DNA from: Chamaelirium japonicum
Lineage: Eukaryota; Streptophyta; Magnoliopsida; Liliales; Melanthiaceae
Assembly (NCBI GenBank): GCA_947650365.1
Contig: CANTAL010000128.1
Coordinates: forward strand, 775,001 to 839,000
DNA length: 64,000 bases
Direction: 5' to 3'
A model generated the notes under the pieces. It saw only the letters and a list, made by a program, of their open reading frames with translations, had not been told where the DNA came from and ran no database searches. Positions 1 to 11,500 of the stretch are shown one piece after another (the stretch's first letter is position 1; each line of letters begins with the position of its first letter). A program made the position numbers and the translations under genes.

Positions 1-975
<975 letters not shown>

Positions 976-984
976 CCCCCGTTA

Positions 985-1298
985 TCATGGGGTCTAGCTA
1001 TTTACGGCACATCTAGGGGCAACACATTTACAAGAAGAAAAATATATCCTTCCCTTCACCATGAACGAGGGCTACCGCCTCCGACATACTGTGCAGGACG
1101 TCATCCACCTCCGTTGATCGCATCAACTATCATCGGTCCCATGGAAACCACCGTTGCTTCCTCTTTTCTTCTTTTCCCTCTTCATCCTTCCTCCTTCCTT
1201 CTCCTTCTTCTTCTTCCTCCTCCCCCTTCCTTCTACTACACATGCCAATTGTGGACTGAGTGCCTAAATCGTGCACTAAACCATGCAGCAGAAAGGGG

Positions 1299-1336
<38 letters not shown>

Positions 1337-1745
1337 AGGAGGAGGAGGAAGAAGAATGGGGGGTGGGGGGGAAGAGGAAGAAGAGGGGAGGACACGTCTG
1401 TGGATTAGATGGGACCAACGACGAAGGATGGGGCAAGTGGCAGACAGATGGTGATTTGCACAAGTTAGGCCGGTAGCCCAGCAAAGACCTTCATGGGAGG
1501 TGACGATGAGCCACGACAACGAGCAATGACTTGCACCACATACTACTGGGGGCAATACAATTGCAGGTGCTACCCTTTGCTGTCAAAAAAAAAAAAAGAT
1601 GATGCCCATCGTAATCTGCAGCTACCCCTGATAAATGCAAATTGATGCCCCTAGTAATCACTGTGTTGTTAATTGTCGAACCCAATATCATGGGTCATGC
1701 GTCCAACTATTTACAATACAAAGTTTACTAGGAGTAACACATTTA
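985..1745. repeat. Dispersed repeat, copy 1 (G36 tract inside)
   Basis: This stretch shares blocks in the same order with 3255-3990: 'atgaacgagggc / atggatgagggc', 'cgcatc', polypyrimidine (ttcctcctcctt), 'gagtgcctaaa', a purine-rich GGA tract, 'gatgggaccaacga', 'ttgcacca', and 'gcccctagtaatc'. A pure run of 36 G occupies 1300-1335 next to GGA/GAA repeats. No coding evidence is seen: the open frames are Gly/Glu or Pro/Ser low complexity. Confidence 0.5.
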
Positions 1746-2254
1746 CACAAAAAAAAAAAAAGGGAACTTAGCTATAAGTCCCTTTAAGAAAAATTGTTTT
1801 GAGGTAAAGGACATGCAAGATATCAACTTTACACCAAATATCTCCCTGAAATACACTATTACATAAAGTCCCCCCAACGACCTATTTGACATTTTCAAAG
1901 CATACAAATGATAAAAACTATCCCTAATCCTAATTGCTACAGTATTTTATATATTTTTGCTACAAAGATTCATTGGTGCAGTTTTTATAAAGCAAGATTT
2001 ATAATTAAAAAAAATAGATTTTTGCTGCAGTAATTCACTGTAGTAAAGAGTAACAATCTGCAGCGCAAAGAGTAACAATATTATTACTCTTTGCGCTGCA
2101 GATTGTTGCTCTTTGCTACAATTATTTCACTGTAGCAATTTTTTTTACAACGAGATTTCTCAAAAAATTTGCTACAGTGATTCCATTGTAGCAAAGAGTA
2201 ACAATCTTTGCATATTGTTATTCTTTGTAAATTACTACATTGATTTGTGTCAAA
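1746..2254. repeat. AT-rich repeat with GTAACA/CTGCAGC inverted motifs
   Basis: The stretch is built from short motifs (tgctacagtga, agagtaacaat, ctgcagcgcaaagagtaac) in both orientations, with a local palindrome around 2055-2105. The same motif set occurs at 7150-7450, 31240-31330 and 32990-33140, so this is one dispersed non-coding repeat family. It contains no gene. Confidence 0.5.
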
Positions 2255-3145
2255 CTAGTGTATGCCCGTGCCTGTCGACACAGCAGCGGGCTGCCTTTGG
2301 CGGCAACACAACTGTCGGCAAAAAAGTGGACCGCCTTTGGCGGCATAACAACCCCCAGGCATCACCACCCCCACCCACAATGTCGTATTCGATGACAACG
2401 CACATGATCACCTTCGGCAACAAAAAACTTTCGGCGGCAACACCGGCCCGCCCCCATGAACCGATAACCGCTAAGACTCGATAAGACCCTTTTTAAATAT
2501 TTATTTTTTATTTTTTTTTTCGTTGTAACTCACCATCATGGGTGTCCTGATCATAGCCATCCGTTTGAACCCATCGCAGACTGTAATCAGATGCTGGGTA
2601 GACCCAACCCATTGATTTTTGAACGGGTCTTAAATAGATCGGAGACAAAAATCGGACCCGACCCGTTTACTAAACGGGTTAGTTGTGTCGACCCGTTTAC
2701 GACCCGAACCCATTTGACCCAGACCCGCTAATTTCGTGTCGGGTTGGGAACTTGGGAAAATGAGATCATGAGGGAAAGAGAGATTGAGAGGTGGGAGGGA
2801 ATTTTTTTTTAAAACAAAATTGGGATCACTGCGATGACATCTTTCCTCTGATAATGTTTTTTTTTTTTTTGCTCTGAATGAGGTTTTTCCTTTTGAAATC
2901 AGGATTATATGGTGAAACTTTTGGAATCAAGAGCTTTCCTTTGATGACACTTTCCTTTTGAAATTGCGATAAAAAAGGGAAACGTTTTGCTGTGATGACA
3001 ACTTTCCTTTGATGATGTGAGGGGGAAGGGGGATGCTTGAATATTTTGATCTAGTCAGTTTTTTTTGTCTAGTCAGCTTGTCCTAGTCATCTTTTGGTTT
3101 CTTTTTGTCTAGTCAGTGCAAAACCGATGTGCCATGTTATATAGA
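2255..3145 (-). mobile_element. Non-autonomous Helitron, 891 bp
   Basis: Read on the minus strand, the element starts TCTATATAACATGGC (3145 downward) preceded by A. It ends with the hairpin region GGCACGGGCATACA then CTAG (2255-2258) followed by T. TC...CTAG inserted between A and T, with no target duplication, is the canonical Helitron arrangement. No Rep/helicase is encoded. The 'gtctagtcagc' motif repeats near the 5' end. At least three further copies of the same family lie in this window (35606, 36145, 42044). Confidence 0.75.
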
Positions 3146-3254
3146 TATCTTACTTCTATATGCCTTCCTTATACAGCTACATGTAGGGGTAAAACGGGTA
3201 CTTAAAATAAATTAGTTACAGAGGGACTTTTCAGTAAACCAAAATGTTGTCTGT

Positions 3255-3990
3255 CCTTTAGCTAGCAGAGCATCTGCTGTAAGGACCTAACACACATTAA
3301 CCAAAAACAAAAACTTTGTCCTACCCCTGCGCCATGGATGAGGGCCTCCCTTTGGCCATGACATGCAGAACACCGCCCATCTCCCTGATTGCATCTGCTA
3401 TCGCAAGCGCAATGGAATCCATTGTCACTGCCACCGCCACCTTCCACCTTCCTCCTCATCCTTCCTCCTCCTCCTTCCTTCCTTCTTTCTCATTCTTCCT
3501 CCTCCTTCCTCCTACTGCACTCGGCAATTTCATGCTGAGTGCCTAAACTATGCACTCGCCCATGTGATATCGGGTGCAACCGAATGGATTGTAGCTGCAC
3601 TCGGCATCACATGGGAGAGTGAATAGTTTAGGTACTTAGCTTGCAATCGTCAAGTGCAACATGAGGAAGAAGGAGAAGGAAGGAGGAGGAAGAAGAGGGA
3701 GGAGGAGGAGGAGGCGGTGGCGGCGACGATATGTAGGGGTCAGATCAGTGGTGATGGGCTAAATGGGACCAACGAAGAAGGATGGGTAGTGGCGGATTGG
3801 CGATGATTTATAGGGGTCAGATCAGTGGTCCGGCAATTAGCCACGGCGGCGAGCAGAGCTTTGCACCAGATGTTGTCGGGGGTAGCACAATTGCAGGTCC
3901 TGCCTTGGTAATCTGTAGTTGCCCCTAGTAATCTATTTGCTGTAAATAGCTAGATCACAATATCATACACAAACCTAGTCCGATTTTATT
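3255..3990. repeat. Dispersed repeat, copy 2
   Basis: Homologous in block order to 985-1745 but without the long G tract. It contains polypyrimidine (3440-3520) and polypurine (3660-3720) stretches and an internal partial inverted copy, with 'gcctaaactatgcactcgcc' near 3541 and its inverse near 3625. No coding potential is evident. Confidence 0.45.
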
Positions 3991-4486
3991 TTTTGGGTAA
4001 ATTATACATATACTAACTTAGTTTGATTGATTATCACTTTCACCCTTCATGTTTAAAACCCTACAAATGCACCCCTTGTAATTTCTATTTCCTTGCACGA
4101 ACAACCCTTTAGGGACGGGGTGAAAATAATATGTTTTTCAAACTATAGGCGGGTATGATTTCAAACATGAGAGGATGAAAGTGATATTTGGTCAAACTAC
4201 AGGGGGTCTATGTGTAATTTACCCTTTAGGTTTTAGCATTGCCCCCATTTTGATAATGCACCCCCCACATAAAGGTTTGTCTCCCACATAAAGGCCAGTT
4301 TTTCTCTGACAATTCTTTATTTGCAACACCCTTTTAGAAAAAACATGTGTAAACACATTAGAGTTGCTTGGTTAATGGTGTGTGATGTGTCCACACGGAT
4401 ACACACTAGGCTAAATTTGTGCATCTATACCACTCTTATAAAATGGAAGCCTTTATTACCACATGGTAGCCTCCCTATCCCCCCTC

Positions 4487-4522
<36 letters not shown>

Positions 4523-4819
4523 CCCACCCTTTATTTTTTATAATAAATAAAGGGGGAGTTGGAGAAAAACCCGTATTTAGAAGATGCTTTGAACTCAAGT
4601 CCCGACAATAGTTTCGTTTGAGCTCCAATCCCTTTGCACACATCTTATTTGAATTGAGACCCACACTGTTATTTAGTCAAACAGAAGGCTACAACTGGCC
4701 AAAAAATAAAATCTACAGCTGGCCAAGAAATTCCTGCAAAAATTATCAAATATACGGATCATGTCACTACATTGACAAAAAAGGGTAAAGCACTTATCTT
4801 TCTTACCATGTTTAAAACA
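3991..4819. other. Intergenic, no gene seen
   Basis: AT-rich sequence without a credible frame. It contains a C/TC polypyrimidine tract at about 4478-4524 and, at 4430-4457, a 'tctatacca...aaaatggaagcc' motif resembling the terminal motif of the Helitron-like units at the start of the window. Confidence 0.6.
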
Positions 4820-6960
4820 CCACAACCTCTCCAATTAATGACGAAATTTGATGATTCTAGTTGCGTTTAAATCCTCATTGAATCCTCTATGACTTCATCA
4901 GAGCCGATCAAAAATTAAAATTATGGACAACCCCTCTTTTACATATGGAAAAAGTTATTCAATCATTATTTTGTAGATAATTTTTGTATAGATCTCAAGT
5001 CACAACCATCAATTGCACCAAGCCCCGACTGGTGTATTGCACTCGGTCCTAATGGGATGGTTGTGATCTGAGTGTGGACAACAATGTATCTATAATATTG
5101 TGGCTGAATAGTATTAGGCGTGTAAATCGAGCCTAGCCGGGCAAGGTTGATGATTAGGGTTGCACCAAAAACTGGTGGAACCGGAGAACCGAACCGAACT
5201 AGTCCGAACCATACGGTTTGGTTCGGTTTCTAGCAGGATCAGTTCGGTTCTGGTTCCCAAAGCGCAAAACCATAGGTGATCGGTTCGGTTTTTCGGTTCT
5301 AGGTGCTGGTTATCCGAACCGAACCGGTTCATGTATAAGCATCATTCAAGGGTATCATGTATCTGGCTTTATGATTACTTATTGTTTCCTTGGTTTTGAA
5401 ATTTTTTTTTTTAAATATCTATATGCTCCAATGATGGACCTATTATATCTTTTAGAGGTGCACAAAAAACTAGTGGAACTGGAGAACCGAACTAGTTTTA
5501 TATGGTTCGGTCCCGTCCGGTTCCATGCTCCCACGGTCCGATTCTGGTTCCAAATATTTGTGTTAGGATCAGTTCGGTTCCTGGTTCATCCCGGAACCTG
5601 TCCAAACCGAATCGTGTGCACCCCTATCGATGATGGAATGGCTCAATCAAGTCTGATCAGGCCATGGGTCAAGGGTGGCGGTCCAAGCCTGACCCAGATA
5701 GGCTTTTCGGGCTGGATTTTGGCAAAAAAATATTTTTTAAGTAATTTTTCATTCAATCATGCCTAAACTATATGAAGACAAAATTTAGAAGCAATCTGCA
5801 CTTAAAAAATATAATTATTACTATTTTAACTAAATTGATACTCGAACTATGCTCAATTGATACTTTAAACTATATAAAGATAAGTAATGCTTGTTATTTT
5901 GAGTGATTTTCACTCAATCATGTCTGGTTTGTTATTTCTTATATTTTTTGTGACAATTCAGAAGTAATCTGTACTAAAATAACTTAATTGTTACTATTGA
6001 AATCTAATTGATACTTCAACTGTGTTCAAATGATACTCTAAACTATATGAAAATAAATAATGTTTTGTCGTGCAATTTGTTTTTTAGAACGCATGGAGAA
6101 TGGTAATAGGCAACATATACATTCACACAAATACAAATATGCTATGAAAAAGAGAATCCCTAATAAATTATAATTGATACTTTAGTTTTTTGAATTGATA
6201 CTCTAGAATTTTGTGAAGCATAAAATATTCCATATTTCAAGATTTGTTTTTGAATTTTGAGCGATTTTCACTCACTAATGTCTGATTTGTTATTTATTAC
6301 CATTTTAATTTTTTTTGTGACAATTCAAAAGCAACCTAAAATTTTAAATTAATACTCTACTTTTTTGAATTAATACTCTTATATTTTGGTAAACATAAAA
6401 CGATCTATAGTGCAAAATTTTTAAATAACATCCATATTATCACATTAAACAAAAAAATCAGGATGAACAAATTCAAGCAATGAAAAAAAAATCTGTACAT
6501 GAAAGGAAAGATGATTAGTTTTTTGTAACAAACAATCAATCTAAAAAATGACTTGTAGAACTTAAAATAAAAAACAATGCACCCATAAATAGAGTTAAAG
6601 AGGAGGAAAACATATCTGGAATAAATGACCAGTCACAAAAAAATCAAAAAAATACTTGACTCTTCCTGGTTTACACCCTTAATACTATTTAGCCAGAATT
6701 TCTACATACATTGTTGTCCACACTTAGATCACAACTGTCTTGTTGGGGCCGAGTTTGATTCATTAGTCGAAGCTTGGTGCAATAGATGGCTGTAACTTGA
6801 GTCGATACAAAAATTCCGACTGAATAGCTTTTTTCACGTCAAACAAAAGGATTGTTGAGTATTTTAATTCTGATTGACTCTGACGAAGTCATAGAGTATT
6901 CGAGTTACACGTGAAAAAAGAAAATTCTGTGCACTGCACATGATCGATTCTAGTTTATAT
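4820..6960. mobile_element. Fold-back element with ~300-bp inverted repeats
   Basis: The left arm (about 4820-5117) is the reverse complement of the right arm (about 6685-6960). Shared blocks in matching order include 'ctatgacttcrtcagagyc', 'tattgcaccaagc', 'gtgtggacaacaatgtat' and 'taaatagtatta'. The 1.5-kb centre is AT-rich with no gene and contains a separate hAT-like insertion. Long inverted arms around non-coding DNA suggest a fold-back/MITE-type element. Partial copies of the arm ('cagccrt..ggttgggg..gattca') recur near 17170, 34090, 38970 and 42180. Confidence 0.6.
5155..5626. mobile_element. Non-autonomous hAT element, 472 bp
   Basis: The ends are TAGGGTTGCACCAAA and, inverted, TAGGGGTGCACACGA. 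The flanking 8-mers are ttgatgat (5147-5154) and tcgatgat (5627-5634), a 7/8 match expected of a hAT target duplication. The interior repeats 'gaaccgaac / ggttcggtt' motifs in both directions, typical of subterminal transposase-binding arrays. A second internal 'gaggtgcacaaaaaactagtgg' near 5455 suggests a nested or duplicated end. The terminal motif resembles that of the autonomous-looking hAT at 52233-59989. Confidence 0.7.
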
Positions 6961-6964
6961 ATAA

Positions 6965-7530
6965 GTCTGCCCAAATAAAGTTGGGGGACTTAGTGTTTGG
7001 TCCCTGATAAGAAATCAGTTTAGTGACGAGGACAAACAACATGATGGATTTGCACCAGGTCCCTACCGAAAAAGATGCATTTATAGTAAGTCCCTCCTTT
7101 AACTTTTCTTTCCTTTAAATGACAAATTTGCTCATAATATTAAAATTACAAATGTTACTCTTCACTGCAGCAAAGTGTAACACTCTACACTGTAGCAATA
7201 TATTTTTTTTAGAAAAATCTCGTTCAAAAATTATATAGGTTTTGCTATAGTGAAATCATTGTAGCAAATGTTACTCATTATTACCAAAATGTTACTCTTT
7301 GCAAAGAGTAACATTTCGGTTATAAACAGTAACATTTCGTACAACGAAATCATTGTAGCAATTTTATTTTATTTTTAAGAAAAATTGTTTTAAAAAATTA
7401 CTATAGTGAAATCACAGTAGCAAATATTATTTTTTATTATTGAAATGTTACTCCTAACATGATTTTCTTGTATAGGTGCATATAGGGATAGAATGAACAT
7501 TTTTCCAAACGGAAGGGCTTATAGCTAAAG
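6965..7530. repeat. Dispersed 'gggactta' repeat
   Basis: It starts 'gggggacttagtg' and ends near 'gggcttatagctaaagca'. Its interior (tttgcaccaggtccct, ttaacttttctttcctttaaat, ttactcttcactgcagcaaa) matches 32815-33160 in the peroxidase intron. Non-coding. Confidence 0.5.
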
Positions 7531-8100
7531 CATCTCTTTGCCATCCTTATCACTAAAGAAGAACTATTTTAAAGACCTACCAATATGCCCGAAATTTTTA
7601 CCTAAATTTTTACCTAAATACATGGAACTTCTTTTTTTTTTTTTTGGGGGGGGGGGGGGGGGGGGAGAATTTTATTCATACCAAAAATCTATAATTAGCC
7701 CCCGTCTCATCTTCGTTTCTCAATAACCTAGTCAACAAAATTGAAATACCGACTATATCCCTTTCTTTTGTACCCTAAATCCCAACTAAACGTAAAAACC
7801 CTTTGATTGCTCGTCATCCTCATCGGCAGCGGGGTTGTGGCGTCATCGGCAACAGCAGCAGCGGGATTGTGGCATCATCGTCATCGACAACGGTACAGTT
7901 GCAAGATTCTTGTAAGCCGATAGGGCTGCGCTGAGGGTAGGAGTAAATAAAAGCGAAGAGAGATCTTAGTGGTCCGACCTGTGCCTTTAAATACCAACCA
8001 ACTGTATGGGGATTATTTAAGAGAGGGGAGTGTTCAAGAGTGTATATAATTGTGGTTTATTTAAGAGGTAGGTGTTTAATTGGGGTATAATCAAGATGAG
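7531..8100. other. ISCA2 upstream region, no gene
   Basis: This lies upstream of the ISCA2 start codon. It contains a T(15)G(20) homopolymer junction at about 7628-7667 and GTC/ATC-rich trinucleotide sequence at 7810-7890. No conserved frame is seen. Confidence 0.5.
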
Positions 8101-8387
8101 TGAAGGTCGGGTGTAAGAGGGAAGGGTATTTTTGGAACATGAATGGGGTACGATAAAAGAAAACAGTCCGGCGTCTCCCACTGGCCTCCTCCGGACCTCC
8201 ATCCGAGCGATCTCGACCTTCCAATTCCCTTCGCTTTCCTTTGCATCCTCTCCTCCTCATTCTCCGCCATTCCCCGCGGCCAGCTGCAGCCCGCCGTTGA
8301 GTTTTTCCGATCCACAGTGAGAAATCCGAAGGGCCAGACAGGAGGGAGGAATAGAGAAGAGGGAGAGGGTAGAGGAGGAGCTGAGCG
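8101..8387 (+). promoter_or_regulatory. Likely ISCA2 promoter-proximal/5' UTR region
   Basis: This region changes from AT-rich to C/T- and then purine-rich sequence just before the ATG, as is common in plant 5' leaders. No unambiguous TATA box or start site can be assigned; 'gtgtatataatt' at about 8040 is a candidate TATA element. Inference from position only. Confidence 0.3.
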
Positions 8388-8528
8388 ATGTTAAGATCTC
8401 CGCTCGGCCGTGCAACGCTGTTGGTTTTCGGCCGGGTACAACGGAACCAGAAGCCATGGAGCTCCGCCGTCGAGGAGTCTTCCGCTCAGCGGCATAGCGT
8501 CGTGCACATGGCGGATAACTTCGTTAGA
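8388..8528 (+). CDS. ISCA2: ISCA2 exon 1 (presequence)
   Basis: This exon encodes 47 residues from [18 protein letters not shown] to VHMADNFVR. The donor is AGA|gtaccc (phase 0). The ATG is chosen because the following residues align with the plant ISCA2 leader (LxxR...FGRIRQNQ-like) and end in the 'VHxTxNxxRR' helix that exon 2 completes as RLKEL. Confidence 0.88.
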
Positions 8529-11500
8529 GTACCCTTCTCACCCAACTCACTCCACGATTTCTATTTGTCATATATTTCATTCAGTCGAAGCTTATTTGTT
8601 TTCCGATTGGGGTTTGTTTGCTCTTCCGTAATTGTTCTCTTTCCAATTTTCATAGAATTTCACATCGATTCTTCCACTGAGGGCAGTATTCAAAGCAATA
8701 TCCTAATTATAATCATCATTGACTGTCGAAAGATTTCCTTTTTAGATATTAGTGTGTATAAGCCTATTTATAGTTGATTTTTATTTGATTGTTCGTTTAA
8801 GAGATTATTCGGGAGGTAAGGATCTCTGATCTTAAGCATGTCAGAGCGTAAATTACTTTCACAATTGTGTTGTTTGACTAGTAGAACATCAGAATTTTAC
8901 AAGTATCAACTAAATAGACACCCTGCCCACCCCTTCCACACACCCCAACCCCCTAAACCCAATCCTTCCGTTCGACAGAGGACTCCAACATTAATGTTAT
9001 CATATGCGGCCACACATGCAACTAGCAATAACTTGGTCGTCGTGTATGCGGGGGACACATATGAGACCCGTCGTTTGTGTGGATGCACAATATAATACAT
9101 GACCGCTAGGCACGATGTTTGTTTTTTTATTTTCTCCTATCCATTAATACGTTATACGTACCCCTTATCTCCCCTCCTTTCATTCCACATCCCTTCTAAT
9201 TCCTTTCTAGCTCTCTCCAAGTTCTCTCCTTCCTCTTGATCTTTCACCAAGATCCCAATCTCTCCTTTCCAAGCTCACAAGCTCTCTACAAATTTTCTCC
9301 AAACTCTCTAGCTCTCTCCTCTAAGTTCTCAACTCTCCTTTCTTAGCTCTCAAGATTGAGGATCGTGGTACGCATGTTAATGTGAGATTGATCAGCGGAG
9401 TCAGATTATTGTTGGGAAAAAGTTCTTTTAACCATATTAAGCACCACTTGTGTGCAATGAAGAGTGGCTGAGTGACAACATGTCATGCGTTGAATTTCCA
9501 ACTAATATTATAGAGCACATATTCATGTGAAGAGGAGAGTCTGGTAAATGAAGTCGAGGAGTTTTACCATCCGAATCTTCTCTGAAGAGGAATTTTGTTT
9601 TGACATCTTGTGAACCAGGTGTTGTTAGCTCAAGCCAACACAACGACTACTTTAGTTGCAGATGCCACCCTTCTGTTTGATAGCATGCAAATAATGGAAG
9701 TTGGGGAGAAAGGAATGTGTGAAAAATGGAACATATCCACTGCATACATCGTTACTAGATATGATGCCGACTCTTAACTAGACTGAAGAAAAAATTGGAA
9801 CACTCATTCCAAAAAAAAATGAATTACATGCATAGTCCTCATATCTGGGCGGTTTTCCAATCTATGATTTTGTTTGGGTAAGAGTTGGTATCATAACTAG
9901 GAACACTGCATGCAATGGGTATGTTCCAATTTCCACATGTCCCTTTCTGACATGCTTATATTACATGCATGCTATGCTTGGGCCGGTGTCTGTAGCTCAA
10001 GTAGTTGGCATGGTTGTTTTGAGTTGGCAGTGCATGAGTTCACTAGATGCCGAAACAAAACTCCTCTTCAAAGAAAGATCCAGATGCTACAACCATAGTC
10101 ACAAAGTTCGGGTTCGGCAATAAGTCGGCGAGGGAAAAACTCGGAAAAGTTCGGCGAAAATCGGAAAGTTCGGGAAAAAAACGGGTAAAAGTCGGGGAAA
10201 AAAACGGGTTCGGGTTTTAATTGGCGAGGGTATAATTTGAAAAAAATCGGAAAGTTCGGGGCCTTCAAAATTCCAGTTTTTAGCCTACATTTAAGCACCG
10301 AAGACATTTTTACATGACTTATATAAAGATGATAGATCAACAACAACAAATCAACAAAGTTTTGGCCCACTGTTCTAAAAGGCGGTCCGGGCGGCCGCCT
10401 AGGCGGCCGCCTAGGCGTTTTAGGGGGTTGGCCGCTCCGCTTCAGCAAAAAGCGGCACTGCAGGCGGGTTGAACAAAGGCGGGCGCCTAGGCGGGATCCG
10501 ACCCGCCTAGGCGCCCGCCTAGGCGGGTAAAAGGCGGGCGACTAGGCGGTCTCACTGTATGCAATTGCTTGAGGAAATTTTTTTTTCTGTAATGAATTTT
10601 CTGTTTCTTCACCATATGCAATTGCTTGAGGAATTTTTTTCTTCAATGTATTGTGATGAAATGTTTAAGAAGCTCTTACGATTTTTTACTATATTGGTTC
10701 TTGTATGGTATGAGTTTGGATAGAATTTGGATAACAATATATGATTGGTTGGAATTTGGGTACATCACAATAAAGTTGGAGTACAACTGTATTATCTGGT
10801 ATACTCAAGTTAGAGGGACAATCGGGTATAGGTATTGAGGTAACCATACCGAAATACCCCTACCCACCCAATCCCCTCCTCCCTTTTCATAAAACTTTTA
10901 TATTCAGATCGGTAGTTTTGATGTTTGCATATGTAAAACTTTCTAATATTGTTTTTTTATATAGAATTATGAATTTATATATATACATACATATAGAATA
11001 TATATAATATATTTTATATAGGTGGGCGCCCGCCTTTTTCTCCGGGCGCCCGCCTAGTCGTCCGCCTTCCGCCTTCCGCCTTCCGCCTTGAAACCACTTG
11101 ACCGCCTGGCTTCCGCCTTCCGTTTTTTAAAACATTGTTTGGCCTACATTTAACTATTTAAGCAACTAAGACATTTCGAACGTGATTTAAAGATGATAAG
11201 AAAGCAAGAAAAGTTAACAAAGCAAGTAAGCAAGTAAGCAACAAAGCAACAACAAAATGATAAAGTAACATACTAAGTTACTAACATCATGTTAAGTTGA
11301 TAACACCATCCCAAAATAAAATATTACAAAACTTAAGATGTTCATTGTTCAATTGTCACTCATCAAAATATAATAGAAAATAAAAATTAAGCATCGATCA
11401 TGTCATCGAGAGCATCCAATGCCAAACTTGTATCATCCTCCCTTACTTCATTCTCTTCAACCTCCAAGAATTCCATGTCATCCGACTCATCATCGGAAGA

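Noticed and set aside
5218-5766. 182-residue open frame across the small hAT
   Set aside because: Built from ggttcggtt repeat translation (Arg-Phe-Gly-Ser) and crosses element boundaries.
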